Assembly (NCBI GenBank): GCA_017483805.1
Contig: JAFUUL010000005.1
Span: forward strand, 1 to 50,443
Reading direction: 5' to 3'
DNA length: 50,443 bases
Source of the DNA: Prevotella sp.
GTDB lineage: Bacteria > Bacteroidota > Bacteroidia > Bacteroidales > Bacteroidaceae
Below, piece by piece: positions 23,945 to 32,748 of the stretch. The notes beneath the pieces were generated by a model. It saw only the letters and a program-made list of their open reading frames with translations, was not told the origin of the DNA and did no database searches. The position numbers were made by a program, and so were the translations under genes. The first letter of the stretch is position 1. Every line of letters begins with the position of its first letter.

Positions 23945-26900
23945 ATGGCTAAGAGATTCGCCGAACATAACGGCTTGAACCTGACGCAGGTGAACAACGA
24001 GATTCTGGAAAAGTGGATGAAAGAAGACATCTTTCATCGTTCTATAGACGAGCGTGAGGGCTGTCCTCAGTTCATTTTCTTCGAGGGACCTCCCTCGGCC
24101 AATGGCCATCCCGGCATCCATCATGTGCTGGGCCGTTCGCTGAAGGATACCTTCAACCGCTACAAGACCATGCAGGGCTTTCAGGTGAAGCGCAAGGCCG
24201 GCTGGGATACCCACGGACTGCCCGTAGAACTGGGCGTGGAGAAGGAACTGGGCATCACCAAGGCCGATATCGACAATCGCGAGTCGGAGAAATACATCTC
24301 TACGGAGGACTACAACCAGAAATGTCGCGAGAACGTGATGAAGTTCACGGCCGAGTGGCGTGACCTGACCGAGCGTATGGGCTACTTCGTTGATCTGGAC
24401 AACCCCTACATCACTTACGACAATAAGTACATCGAGACACTCTGGTGGCTGCTGAAACAGTTCTACCAGAAGGGGCTGCTCTACAAGGGCTACACCATCC
24501 AGCCCTACAGTCCTGCTGCCGGTACTGGCCTGTCGAGTCACGAACTGAACCAGCCTGGCTGCTATCGTGATGTCAAGGACACCACGTGTACGGCTCTGTT
24601 CAAGATGAAGAATCCGAAGCCGGAGATGGCAGAGTGGGGGACACCCTACTTCATGGCCTGGACGACCACGCCCTGGACTCTTGCTGCCAACTCGGCCCTC
24701 TGCGTAGGTCCGAAGATTGACTATGTGGCCATCGAGACCTTTAATCCCTATACCGCCGAGCCTATCACGGTCGTTCTGGCCGAGGCTCGCGTTAGTGCCT
24801 ATTTCAAGGAAGAGGGCAAGGACGGTGACTTCGATGCCTATAAGGCTGGTGATAAGGTTATCCCCTGGAAAGTCGTTGCCAACTACAAGGGTACCGACCT
24901 CGTCGGTATGGAGTACGAGCAACTCCTGCCGATGATCAAGCCAATGGGTGACGCTTTCCGCGTCATTCCCGGCGACTATGTGACAACCGAGGATGGCGCC
25001 GGTATCGTGCATATTGCTCCCAACTTCGGTGCCGACGATGCCTTCGTGGCCAAGAAAGCCGGCATCTGCCCCATCGTGCTCATCGACAAGAAGGGCGCCG
25101 AGCGTCCTGTGGTCGACCTGCAGGGCAAGTACTTCCTCACTGAGGATCTTGACGAGAAGTTTGTTGAGCAGTATGTAGACGTGGAGAAGTGGAACCGCTA
25201 TGCCGGCCGCTATGTGAAGAATGCCTACGACGAGACCCTCACCGACAAGGACGAGACGCTCGACATCTCTATCTGCATGGACCTGAAAGCCCAGGGCAAG
25301 GTCTTCAAGATTGAGAAGCACGTGCACAACTATCCCCACTGCTGGCGTACCGACAAGCCCGTGCTCTACTATCCTCTCGACTCTTGGTTCATCAAGAGTT
25401 CGGCCTGCAAGGAGCGCATGAGCGAACTTAACCGCACCATCGGCTGGCATCCCGAGTCGACAGGCAGTGGCCGCTTCGGCAACTGGCTGGACAACCTGAA
25501 CGACTGGAACCTCTCGCGTTCGCGCTTCTGGGGCACACCGCTGCCCATCTGGCGCTCGGAGGACGGCGAGGAGAAGTGCATCGGTTCGCTGGAAGAACTC
25601 TACAATGAGATTGAGAAGGCCGTCAGCGCTGGCGTGATGGCGTCGAACCCGCTGAAGGAGAAAGGCTTTGTGCCCGGTGATATGTCGAAGGAGAACTACG
25701 ACCGCATCGACGTGCATCGTCCCTACGTAGACTATATTATATTGGTGAGCGAGAGCGGCAAGCCCATGAAGCGTGAGAGCGACCTGGTGGACGTGTGGTT
25801 CGACTCTGGCTCGATGCCCTATGCTCAGGTTCACTATCCCTTTGAGAATCGCGAACTCGTGGATGAGAACAAGGCTTTCCCCGCTGACTTCATCAACGAG
25901 GGCGTCGACCAGACACGTGGCTGGTTCTTCACGCTCCACGCCATTGCCACGATGATTTTCGATTCTGTGGCCTTCAAGAATGTCATCTCCACCGGTCTGG
26001 TGCTCGATGCCAAGGGCAACAAGATGTCGAAGCACGTGGGTAATGTGGTGAATCCCTTCGAGATGATTGAGAAGTATGGCTCCGATGCCGTGCGTTTCTA
26101 CATGATGACCAACTCAGAGCCTTGGGACAACCTGAAGTTCGACCCCGAGGGCGTGGCCGAGATCAGCCGCAAGTTCTTCGGCACGCTGTATAATACGTAC
26201 TCGCTCTTCGCGATGTATGCCAACGTGGACGATTTCGATCCCACGGTGCCGCAGATTCCCGTCAGCGAGCGTCCTGAATTCGACCGCTGGATCCTGTCGT
26301 GCCTGAATACGCTCATCAAGGATGTGCAGGCCGAGATGGACAACTTCGACCCCACGCGTGCCGGCCGTCTGATCGACAAGTTCGTGGACGAAGACCTGAG
26401 CAACTGGTATGTGCGTCTGAACAAGAAGCGCTTCTGGGGCAAGGAGATGGATCAGGACAAACTGGCCGCCTATCAGACTCTTTACGAGTGCCTGATGAGC
26501 GTGTCGAAACTGCTGGCTCCGTTTGCACCGTTCTTCTCCGACCGCATCTACTGTGACCTGGGCGGACAGATGGATTCTGTCCATCTGGAGCAGTTCCCGA
26601 AGTTCAATGCTGAACTGGTGGACAAGGATTTGGAGGAACGCATGGACGTGGCCCAGCGTATCACGACCATCGTGCTGGCACTGCGCCGTAAGGAGAGCAT
26701 CAAGGTGAAGCAGCCTCTGCAGACGCTGATGATTCCGCCGGTGGACAATGCACAGCGCGAGGCCATCGAAAGCGTGAAGCAGATCTTCCTGCAGGAGGTC
26801 AACGTGAAGGACGTGAAATTCGTTGAGGGCCAGGGTGTTCTGGTTAAGAAGGTAAAGTGCAACTTCAGAACGATGGGCAAGAAGTTCGGCAAACTGATGA

Positions 26901-27358
26901 AGGGCGTTGCCGCTGCGATGGACACGCTGACTCAGGAGCAGATTGCCCAGTTGGAGACCCAGGGCACCATCGGTATCACCGTGGAAGGTCAGGCATTGAC
27001 TGTGGAGGCTGAAGATGTAGACATCATCAGCGAAGACATTCCCGGTTGGCTCGTCGGCAACGAGGGCAACCTGACCGTGGCACTCGACATCACGCTGACC
27101 GACGAACTGCGCAACGAAGGCATGGCCCGCGAACTGGTGAACCGCATACAGAACATCCGCAAGAAGAGCGGACTGGAGATCACCGACCGCATCCGTGTGC
27201 AGATTGAGCCCAACGAGACCGTCAGCAAGGCCATCGAGGCCTTTGGCGACTATGTGGCCCGTCAGGTGCTGGCCGACAGCATCGCCCTGGAGGCTAACGA
27301 GGGACAGCCCGTTGAATTCGACGACTTCAAACTAAACATCAATATTACTAAATCTTAA
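23945..27358 (+). CDS. ileS: isoleucyl-tRNA synthetase
   Basis: A class I synthetase of 1137 residues, clearly longer than the 938-residue E. coli enzyme and in the size range of the eukaryotic-like IleS2 type, which is known for reduced mupirocin sensitivity. The HIGH-type signature is PPSANGHPGIHHVLG (about 49-63), the editing (CP1) domain spans roughly 190-430 with WTTTPWTL, and the KMSKS-type loop is KMSKH at residues 693-697. The Val/Ile anticodon-binding domain follows from about 780. It heads a forward cluster with the dksA-like gene 5 bases downstream. The IleS2 assignment rests on length and motif style. Confidence 0.95.
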   Translation: MAKRFAEHNGLNLTQVNNEILEKWMKEDIFHRSIDEREGCPQFIFFEGPPSANGHPGIHHVLGRSLKDTFNRYKTMQGFQVKRKAGWDTHGLPVELGVEKELGITKADIDNRESEKYISTEDYNQKCRENVMKFTAEWRDLTERMGYFVDLDNPYITYDNKYIETLWWLLKQFYQKGLLYKGYTIQPYSPAAGTGLSSHELNQPGCYRDVKDTTCTALFKMKNPKPEMAEWGTPYFMAWTTTPWTLAANSALCVGPKIDYVAIETFNPYTAEPITVVLAEARVSAYFKEEGKDGDFDAYKAGDKVIPWKVVANYKGTDLVGMEYEQLLPMIKPMGDAFRVIPGDYVTTEDGAGIVHIAPNFGADDAFVAKKAGICPIVLIDKKGAERPVVDLQGKYFLTEDLDEKFVEQYVDVEKWNRYAGRYVKNAYDETLTDKDETLDISICMDLKAQGKVFKIEKHVHNYPHCWRTDKPVLYYPLDSWFIKSSACKERMSELNRTIGWHPESTGSGRFGNWLDNLNDWNLSRSRFWGTPLPIWRSEDGEEKCIGSLEELYNEIEKAVSAGVMASNPLKEKGFVPGDMSKENYDRIDVHRPYVDYIILVSESGKPMKRESDLVDVWFDSGSMPYAQVHYPFENRELVDENKAFPADFINEGVDQTRGWFFTLHAIATMIFDSVAFKNVISTGLVLDAKGNKMSKHVGNVVNPFEMIEKYGSDAVRFYMMTNSEPWDNLKFDPEGVAEISRKFFGTLYNTYSLFAMYANVDDFDPTVPQIPVSERPEFDRWILSCLNTLIKDVQAEMDNFDPTRAGRLIDKFVDEDLSNWYVRLNKKRFWGKEMDQDKLAAYQTLYECLMSVSKLLAPFAPFFSDRIYCDLGGQMDSVHLEQFPKFNAELVDKDLEERMDVAQRITTIVLALRRKESIKVKQPLQTLMIPPVDNAQREAIESVKQIFLQEVNVKDVKFVEGQGVLVKKVKCNFRTMGKKFGKLMKGVAAAMDTLTQEQIAQLETQGTIGITVEGQALTVEAEDVDIISEDIPGWLVGNEGNLTVALDITLTDELRNEGMARELVNRIQNIRKKSGLEITDRIRVQIEPNETVSKAIEAFGDYVARQVLADSIALEANEGQPVEFDDFKLNINITKS

Positions 27359-27363
27359 GACTT

Positions 27364-27750
27364 ATGGCTGAAAAGACACGCTACACTGACGAGGAACTCG
27401 AGGAGTTTCGTCAGATCATCAATGAGAAACTGGCACTTGCCAAGCGCGACTACGACCTGATGATGGCCTCGCTGACCAATCAGGACTCGAACGATGTTGA
27501 CGATACATCGCCCACATACAAGGCTCTGGAGGAAGGCAGCGCCACGCAGTCGAAGGAAGACCTCATCCAGTTTGCAGCCCGCCAGCAGAAGTTCATCCAG
27601 GGACTGAAGGCTGCTTTGGTTCGTATAGAGAACAAGACCTACGGCATCGACCGCATCACGGGTAAACTGATACCAGCCGAGCGTCTGCGTGCCGTGCCCC
27701 ATGCTACGCTGAGCGTGGAGTCGAAACAGATAGAGAAGAGCAAGAAGTGA
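27364..27750 (+). CDS. DksA/TraR-family protein lacking cysteines
   Basis: A 128-residue relative of DksA, which binds the RNA polymerase secondary channel and acts with ppGpp. The long coiled-coil hairpin is visible at about residues 5-90, with an acidic tip region (TNQDSNDVDDTSP, about 41-53). The C-terminal globular part has YGIDRITGKLIPAERLRAVPHATL, where related proteins have the zinc-finger residues; here there is not a single Cys in the protein, so no zinc can be held by thiols. It sits between ileS and lspA; its stop overlaps the lspA GTG start. Confidence 0.85.
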   Translation: MAEKTRYTDEELEEFRQIINEKLALAKRDYDLMMASLTNQDSNDVDDTSPTYKALEEGSATQSKEDLIQFAARQQKFIQGLKAALVRIENKTYGIDRITGKLIPAERLRAVPHATLSVESKQIEKSKK

Positions 27751-28349
27751 CGCAGGGAAAGACCGTGATAACCAAGGGGCGGATGGCAGTGCTGCTGATT
27801 ATTGCCATCCTGCTTGTCGACCAGATTGTCAAGATCTGGGTGAAGACCCATCTGGCCATCGGCGACGTGGCCTTCCAGGTCAGTGCCTTCGATATCGACT
27901 GGCTCACCATGACCTTCCTTGAGAACAACGGGGCGGCCGGTGGGTTGCAGTTGTTCGGCAGCAAGATATTCCTCTCCCTGTTCCGCCTGGTGGCTATCGT
28001 GTTCGTGGGCTACTACATCTGGCTGCTCTCCACCAAGAAGGAACCGGTGCGCTGGGGCTACTACATCTGCATGGCTATGATTTTCGCTGGTGCTGCCGGC
28101 AACCTCATCGACTGTATGTTCTACGGCCTCTGCTTCTCTGCTTCCGGCGGTGACGTGGTGGCTCAATATGTGGGCTTTGCCGGCGAGGGTCACTATGCAG
28201 GATTTCTGGAGGGTAGGGTGGTCGATATGTTCGAGATGCCCTTCACCTTCGTTTGGAACATAGCCGATGCCGCCATCACCATAGGCGTCATCGTGCTGCT
28301 ATTGTTCTACAGGAAAGAGATGGGGCAAATATCCCTCAAACGTGAGTAG
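27747..28349 (+). CDS. lspA: lipoprotein signal peptidase LspA
   Basis: A 200-residue inner-membrane aspartyl protease that removes signal peptides from prolipoproteins. Four transmembrane helices are visible. The conserved VDQIVKIWVK, NNGAAGG, AGNLIDCMFYG and FVWNIADAAI carry the two catalytic aspartates, D122 and D174. GTG 27747 overlaps the preceding TGA; a GTG at 27765 or ATG at 27783 could also start it, since homologues usually begin close to TKG. The next gene starts at GTG 28342, inside its last codons. It supplies the processing enzyme for the many lipoproteins in the window. Confidence 0.93.
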   Translation: MTQGKTVITKGRMAVLLIIAILLVDQIVKIWVKTHLAIGDVAFQVSAFDIDWLTMTFLENNGAAGGLQLFGSKIFLSLFRLVAIVFVGYYIWLLSTKKEPVRWGYYICMAMIFAGAAGNLIDCMFYGLCFSASGGDVVAQYVGFAGEGHYAGFLEGRVVDMFEMPFTFVWNIADAAITIGVIVLLLFYRKEMGQISLKRE

Positions 28350-29301
28350 GTGTCTGACGATAGTAGGATTGCTGCTCGTGCTTGTCTTGGTCTCCTGCCA
28401 GCCAGGCACTCCCAGTCAGTATATCCAGCCCGACGATATGGAGGACATTCTGGTGGACTACCACCTGGCTCGTGCCATGAGCGATCAGGAGATGAACCAG
28501 AACGGCGGGGGCAACTACGTCTGCGGGCTCTATCTGGAGGCAGTCCTGCGAAAGCACGGTGTCACGCAGGCCGAGTTTGATTCGTCGCTCATCTATTATT
28601 ATACGCGAGCAGACCGCTTCGACGACATCTACGAGCGAGTGGCTGAACGGCTGGAGGAGAAGGCACTCGTGATGGGTGCCTCAGAGGGTGACATAGGCAA
28701 GTATGCCTCTCTGGATGCTTCGGGCGATACGGCCAATATCTGGTCTGACCGGCCCCAGTTGATGCTGCTGACGGTGCCCCCCTACAATCGTCGCAACATA
28801 GAAGTGGCGGTGGACTCCACGTTTGCACAGGGCGACAGTTTCCTCTTCCAGTTCATGAGTGAGTTCATGTTTCAGGACGGTATGAGGACTGCCATCGGCT
28901 ATCTGGCCCTGCAGTATACCGACACACTGATGACGCGCACCGTGCGTATCTCCACGTCGGGCCTGAACCAACTGCGCATACCCGGCCACGATGCCGACTT
29001 GCAGAGTGTCAGGGGATACTTCTTCTGTGGTGAGGGCTCTGAGCGCACCACAACCACCCGACTGCTCTTCCTGAGCAATATCCAATTCATACGTTTCCAC
29101 AAGAAGCAGGTGAACAATGAAAACGAAAACAAAGAGACTCCGAAGGATAGCCTGTCATCAGATTCTGTTGCCGGACGGCTCGCGGCAGACACTCTCAGTC
29201 CTCGAAATCCAGGATGCGAAGGTCGTCAGATGCTATCCGTTGACACAGGAGTTACCTTTCACCGAATGGTTGACAGGCCACGTCCAGTTGGCGAACGATG
29301 A
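28342..29301 (+). CDS. DUF4296 lipoprotein with extended C-terminus
   Basis: A 319-residue probable lipoprotein. The signal MSRCLTIVGLLLVLVLVSC ends in a lipobox; the DUF4296 domain follows (about 25-115, starting YIQPDDMEDILVDYHLARAM). A second domain runs to about residue 255 (LLFLSNIQFIRFHKKQ). The last 60 residues have no recognisable fold, and they overlap the next gene in another frame by 185 bases, which suggests the original stop was near 29110 and was lost. The start is GTG 28342, overlapping lspA by 8 bases. Function is unknown; the ileS-dksA-lspA-DUF4296 order is familiar in Bacteroidales. Confidence 0.8.
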   Translation: MSRCLTIVGLLLVLVLVSCQPGTPSQYIQPDDMEDILVDYHLARAMSDQEMNQNGGGNYVCGLYLEAVLRKHGVTQAEFDSSLIYYYTRADRFDDIYERVAERLEEKALVMGASEGDIGKYASLDASGDTANIWSDRPQLMLLTVPPYNRRNIEVAVDSTFAQGDSFLFQFMSEFMFQDGMRTAIGYLALQYTDTLMTRTVRISTSGLNQLRIPGHDADLQSVRGYFFCGEGSERTTTTRLLFLSNIQFIRFHKKQVNNENENKETPKDSLSSDSVAGRLAADTLSPRNPGCEGRQMLSVDTGVTFHRMVDRPRPVGER

Positions 29302-29347
29302 GCAGGGCTTACTGAGGGCCTACTATCAAGGAACAATGCTGGAATAA
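29117..29347 (+). CDS. small conserved-type protein overlapping DUF4296 gene
   Basis: A 76-residue cytoplasmic protein. Its sequence has the look of a conserved Bacteroidales small protein: a basic start, a beta-strand pattern HQILLPDGSRQTLSVLEIQD, then CYPLTQELPFTEWLTG and a C-terminal ANDEQGLLRAYYQG. I recognise the type but not a function. It starts at ATG 29117 with a purine-rich AGAAGCAGG upstream, inside the 3' end of the DUF4296 gene in a different frame, and ends 40 bases before the MFS gene. Confidence 0.7.
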   Translation: MKTKTKRLRRIACHQILLPDGSRQTLSVLEIQDAKVVRCYPLTQELPFTEWLTGHVQLANDEQGLLRAYYQGTMLE

Positions 29348-29387
29348 GATAAAAAGAGAAATAAGTAAAAACCTAAAGTTTAAGATT

Positions 29388-30716
29388 ATGAATACGAAAG
29401 TGCGTTTAGCGGTGATGAACTTCCTGGAGTTCGCCGTGTGGGGAGCCTACCTGACCTGTATGGGTAACTATCTGGGACGGGCCGGCCTGGGTGAGAGCAT
29501 TGCTTGGTTCTATGCCATTCAGGGCATCGTCTCCATCTTCATGCCTACGCTGATGGGTATCGTGGCCGACAAGTATATTCAGCCACAGCGTCTGCTGGGA
29601 CTCTGCCATCTGCTGGCCGGAGGCTTTATGCTGGCTTGCTGGTGGATGGGCGTGCAGGCCGGATTCGGCAACGAGTTGACCGACAAGTCACTCTTCATAA
29701 CCCTCTATACCCTGAGCGTGGCTTTCTTCATGCCGACTATCGCCCTGGCAAACACGACGGCATTCACTATCTTGAAGGAGAACGGCATGGACACCGTGAA
29801 GGACTTCCCGCCCATCCGTGTGCTGGGCACCGTGGGCTTCATTGCCACCATGTGGTATGTCAACTGCGCCGTGTGGGAAGATGGTTCGTTCTCGTTCACG
29901 CTGGCTGAAAATTCGCACAAGTTCCAGTACACCTATATGCAGTTCTTTGTCTCTGGCATCCTGAGCATCGCCCTCTGTGCCTACTGCTTCACGCTGCCCG
30001 AGTGCAAACTCAAGAAGGGTGAGGCCCGTAAGGCTTCGCTCGTCGAATCGCTGGGCCTGAATGCATTCAAGTTGTTCAAGACCAAGAAGATGGCCCTCTT
30101 CTTCATCTTCTCGGCCCTGCTGGGCATGTGCCTGCAGGTGACCAACGGCTATGCCGGACCGTTCATCACGAGTTTCAAGGGCAGTGCCGACGCGGCTGTC
30201 GCTTCGTCGTTTGCCGCCAACAATGCCACGCTGCTCACCTCAATCTCTCAGATCAGCGAGGCCTTGTGTATCCTCATGATACCTTTCTTCCTGAAGCGTT
30301 ATGGCATCAAGGTGGTCATGCTCATGTCTATGTTTGCATGGGTGTTCCGCTTTGGCTTCTTCGGTCTGGGCAATCCGGCCATGCCTGGCGTGCTGCTCTT
30401 CGTCCTGTCGTGCATCGTCTATGGTGTGGCCTTCGACTTCTTCAATGTGTCAGGCGGCATCTTTGTCGACCAGGAGTGCGAGCCCAGCATCAAGGCTTCG
30501 GCTCAGGGCCTTTTCATGATGATGACCAACGGCCTGGGTGCAACCATCGGAACGCTGGCCGCAGGCGAGGTGATCAACGCCTTCTGCCAGTGGGATGACC
30601 GTGGATTCCTGCAGGGCGAATGGCAGACCTGCTGGTTCATCTTCGCTGGCTTTGCCCTCGTGGTGGGTGTGGCCTTTGCATTGGTCTTCAATCCTAACGC
30701 CAAGAGCAAGAAGTAA
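29388..30716 (+). CDS. MFS transporter, nucleoside:H+ symporter type
   Basis: A 442-residue inner-membrane permease with twelve hydrophobic segments. The N-terminal sequence RLAVMNFLEFAVWGAYLTCMG and the loop DKYIQPQRLLGLCHLLAG match the NupG/XapB-type nucleoside:H+ symporter (NHS) family, so uptake of nucleosides is the likely role, though some Bacteroidetes members may carry sugars. Weak purine-rich sequence precedes ATG 29388. It is followed by rsmE after 9 bases, in the same direction. Confidence 0.85.
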   Translation: MNTKVRLAVMNFLEFAVWGAYLTCMGNYLGRAGLGESIAWFYAIQGIVSIFMPTLMGIVADKYIQPQRLLGLCHLLAGGFMLACWWMGVQAGFGNELTDKSLFITLYTLSVAFFMPTIALANTTAFTILKENGMDTVKDFPPIRVLGTVGFIATMWYVNCAVWEDGSFSFTLAENSHKFQYTYMQFFVSGILSIALCAYCFTLPECKLKKGEARKASLVESLGLNAFKLFKTKKMALFFIFSALLGMCLQVTNGYAGPFITSFKGSADAAVASSFAANNATLLTSISQISEALCILMIPFFLKRYGIKVVMLMSMFAWVFRFGFFGLGNPAMPGVLLFVLSCIVYGVAFDFFNVSGGIFVDQECEPSIKASAQGLFMMMTNGLGATIGTLAAGEVINAFCQWDDRGFLQGEWQTCWFIFAGFALVVGVAFALVFNPNAKSKK

Positions 30717-30725
30717 TTCCAAGAT

Positions 30726-31442
30726 ATGAAAGAGACGCGATACTTCTACGTGCCGCAGGCCCCAGAGCGTAACGAACTGCCTGAAGAAGAAGCCCAGCAT
30801 GCCCTGCGCGTGCTTCGGCTGAAGGAGGGCGACGAGATGGTACTCATGGACGGACAGGGCACGTTCTATCGCGCCGAGGTGACCTTGGCCAGCAGCAAGC
30901 ACTGCCTGTATACCATCCTTGATACCATGCCGCAGGAGCGCACGTGGAATGGTCATCTGCATCTGGTCATCGCGCCGACGAAGATGATGGAGCGCATGGA
31001 GTGGCTGGCTGAGAAGGCCACAGAGGTGGGCATCGACGAACTGTCGTTTCTTGACTGCAGGTTCTCCGAGCGCCGGAGCATCAAACTGCCCCGGATAGAG
31101 AAGATTGTGGTGTCGGCCGTCAAGCAAAGCCGAAAGGCCTGGATGCCCCGCCTTAACGAGATGGAGTCTTTCCGCACTTTCATAGACCGTCATCAGACGG
31201 GCCGCCGCTACATTGCCCATTGCTATGATGAGGTGCCGCGCCGTAACCTGTTCGATCTGCTGAGGTTGGGGGACGAGCAGGACGCGTTGGTGCTGGTAGG
31301 GCCTGAGGGCGATTTCTCCATCGATGAAGTGAACTATGCCGTAGAGCGTGGCTTCGTCTCAGTAGACCTGGGCAAGAGCCGTCTACGCACCGAGACCGCC
31401 GGGCTTGCGGCTGTGATGATGATGCAACTATCAAAACAATGA
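30726..31442 (+). CDS. rsmE: 16S rRNA m3U1498 methyltransferase RsmE
   Basis: A 238-residue SPOUT-class SAM methyltransferase that modifies U1498 of 16S rRNA. The N-terminal PUA-like domain (about 1-70) contains HALRVLRLKEGDEMVLMDGQG. The C-terminal trefoil-knot domain has KMMERMEWLAEKATEVGI (about 82-99), LVGPEGDFSIDEV (about 191-203) and a final LGKSRLRTETAGLAA. The stop overlaps the DUF3256 gene start (ATGA). Confidence 0.94.
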   Translation: MKETRYFYVPQAPERNELPEEEAQHALRVLRLKEGDEMVLMDGQGTFYRAEVTLASSKHCLYTILDTMPQERTWNGHLHLVIAPTKMMERMEWLAEKATEVGIDELSFLDCRFSERRSIKLPRIEKIVVSAVKQSRKAWMPRLNEMESFRTFIDRHQTGRRYIAHCYDEVPRRNLFDLLRLGDEQDALVLVGPEGDFSIDEVNYAVERGFVSVDLGKSRLRTETAGLAAVMMMQLSKQ

Positions 31443-31891
31443 AACAGATATTCTCAATACTCCTTCTATCGCTCTTTGTGGCGGTGCCATCGGCTGCCCA
31501 GAAGCCGCAGACCATCCGCGATGTCTTCCATACGATGCCCGACTCGTTGGCACCCTATCTGACCACCAACAACCGTTTGGACATGATGGATTTCATGGAT
31601 GCCCGGATGAAGTCGGTGGTCACTAATTCGCTGGATGGCCAGACAGAAATGCTGGCCCTGACCGACGACAGCCTCTCTGTGCGTCTGAATTCGTGCGTAC
31701 TACTCGATTTGTGGTTTGTGCCTGTGGACACGGGTAGGGTGGTTGCGCTGCGCCGAACCTATCAGGTGAGCGATCGCCAGCACCAGGTCGTAGAGGAACG
31801 CTTCACGCCCGACTGGCGTCCGCTGTCAAGACTCGTCGGAAAGTCTACGCTGCTCCGCCGCGACGATGATGTGTTGAATGAGGTAAAGTGA
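31439..31891 (+). CDS. DUF3256-family exported protein
   Basis: A 150-residue protein with a cleavable signal peptide (MKQIFSILLLSLFVAVPSAA, cut before QKPQT). The mature part begins TIRDVFHTMPDSLAPYLTTNNRLDMMDFMDA, the recognisable start of DUF3256, a Bacteroidetes family of unknown function. Family members I know are nearer 200 residues, so this may be a short version. It overlaps rsmE by 4 bases and is followed by a strong terminator. Confidence 0.8.
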   Translation: MKQIFSILLLSLFVAVPSAAQKPQTIRDVFHTMPDSLAPYLTTNNRLDMMDFMDARMKSVVTNSLDGQTEMLALTDDSLSVRLNSCVLLDLWFVPVDTGRVVALRRTYQVSDRQHQVVEERFTPDWRPLSRLVGKSTLLRRDDDVLNEVK

Positions 31892-31912
31892 GGTAAAGTA
31901 AAAGAAAGCAGA

Positions 31913-31950
31913 AGCCCTGTCTCTCGGTTGGGAGACAGGGCTCTGTTGTT
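31913..31950 (+). terminator. terminator
   Basis: Perfect 11-bp stem AGCCCTGTCTC (31913-31923) / GAGACAGGGCT (31932-31942), followed by a T-rich tract. It separates the rsmE-DUF3256 unit from convergent rpmA. Confidence 0.88.
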
Positions 31951-31980
31951 TGTTTGGAATAAGTCTGTTTGTAAGTTTTG

Positions 31981-32244
31981 TTATGCCTCAGCCTCGGGTA
32001 TAACTGAAACGATGCTCTTGTTGAACTTTCCCTTGTGGAAATTCACAGTGCCGTCAACCAGGGCATAGAGCGTGTCGTCCTTGCCAATGGCTACACCATT
32101 GCCGGGGTTGTGCTTTGTGCCGCGCTGGCGAACGATGATGTTGCCGGCTACACACTTCTGGCCACCCCAGATTTTTACACCAAGTCGCTGGGCTGCACTC
32201 TCGCGGCCGTTCTTAGAACTACCTACACCTTTTTTATGTGCCAT
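31981..32244 (-). CDS. rpmA: 50S ribosomal protein L27
   Basis: An 87-residue ribosomal protein bL27 near the peptidyl-transferase centre. It begins [16 protein letters not shown] and contains [11 protein letters not shown] and [16 protein letters not shown], all canonical. It has no Firmicutes-type N-terminal extension. It follows rplU by 15 bases, the universal order. Confidence 0.97.
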   Translation of the reverse strand: MAHKKGVGSSKNGRESAAQRLGVKIWGGQKCVAGNIIVRQRGTKHNPGNGVAIGKDDTLYALVDGTVNFHKGKFNKSIVSVIPEAEA

Positions 32245-32259
32245 ACTGTTGTTCCTCCT

Positions 32260-32577
32260 TTAAGCGATTACTTGTTTAACTTCAACCTGAGTGAACTGCT
32301 CACGATGGCCGTTCTTCTTGCGGGAGTCCTTGCGACGCTTCATCTTGAAGACAATCACCTTCTCACCCTTCACCAGCGGGTTCACTACTTCTACTACTAC
32401 CTTTGCACCTTCTACGGTGGGTGCGCCAACCTTGACAGCGCCGTCGGCATCTACCAGCAGCACTTTGTCAAACTCAACAGTCTTGCCGGCCTCCACGTCC
32501 TTAATGTGGTGCACGAAGAGTTTTTTGCCTTCCTCGGCCTTGAACTGCTGACCCTGAATTTCTACAATTGCGTACAT
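32260..32577 (-). CDS. rplU: 50S ribosomal protein L21
   Basis: A 105-residue bL21 that binds 23S rRNA, starting at the canonical [17 protein letters not shown]. The upstream sequence stays in frame to an ATG at 32658, which would add 27 residues; I reject this because L21 is not known to carry such an extension and the region looks like a structured leader. The promoter is at 32668-32675. It is cotranscribed with rpmA. Confidence 0.96.
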   Translation of the reverse strand: MYAIVEIQGQQFKAEEGKKLFVHHIKDVEAGKTVEFDKVLLVDADGAVKVGAPTVEGAKVVVEVVNPLVKGEKVIVFKMKRRKDSRKKNGHREQFTQVEVKQVIA

Positions 32578-32662
32578 TGTTGTTTTGTTTGTATTTAGGG
32601 GTTTTTCCGCAAGGCGGTACACGTTCGTGCACACTTCACCCAGCCTCCACGGACTCATTTCG
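32578..32662 (-). promoter_or_regulatory. rplU leader, possible autoregulatory RNA
   Basis: The leader of about 85 nt folds at least one clear hairpin, GTGCAC-GAAC-GTGTAC, and a second short stem CCGC-CTT-GCGG before an A-rich tract. Ribosomal-protein leaders of this type often bind their own product; that role here is inference. Confidence 0.4.
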
Positions 32663-32667
32663 GGGTG

Positions 32668-32675
32668 CAAAGGTA
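32668..32675 (-). promoter_or_regulatory. -7 box of rplU-rpmA
   Basis: TACCTTTG followed by CA on the minus strand. Confidence 0.75.
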
Positions 32676-32748
32676 CAAAAAAGTTGGCACTTACGCTTCC
32701 CTCATCGCCAGTTTCCGCTTTGCTTTAGTAAAGTTTAACATTCGACTT

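Noticed and set aside
23681-26035. 784-codon reverse ORF opposite ileS
   Set aside because: Antisense shadow; it crosses the uxuA and ileS promoters and IleS motifs prove the other strand.
32578-32658. 27-residue N-terminal extension of L21
   Set aside because: L21 normally begins MYAIVEI and the region looks like a structured leader. It is kept only as an observation.
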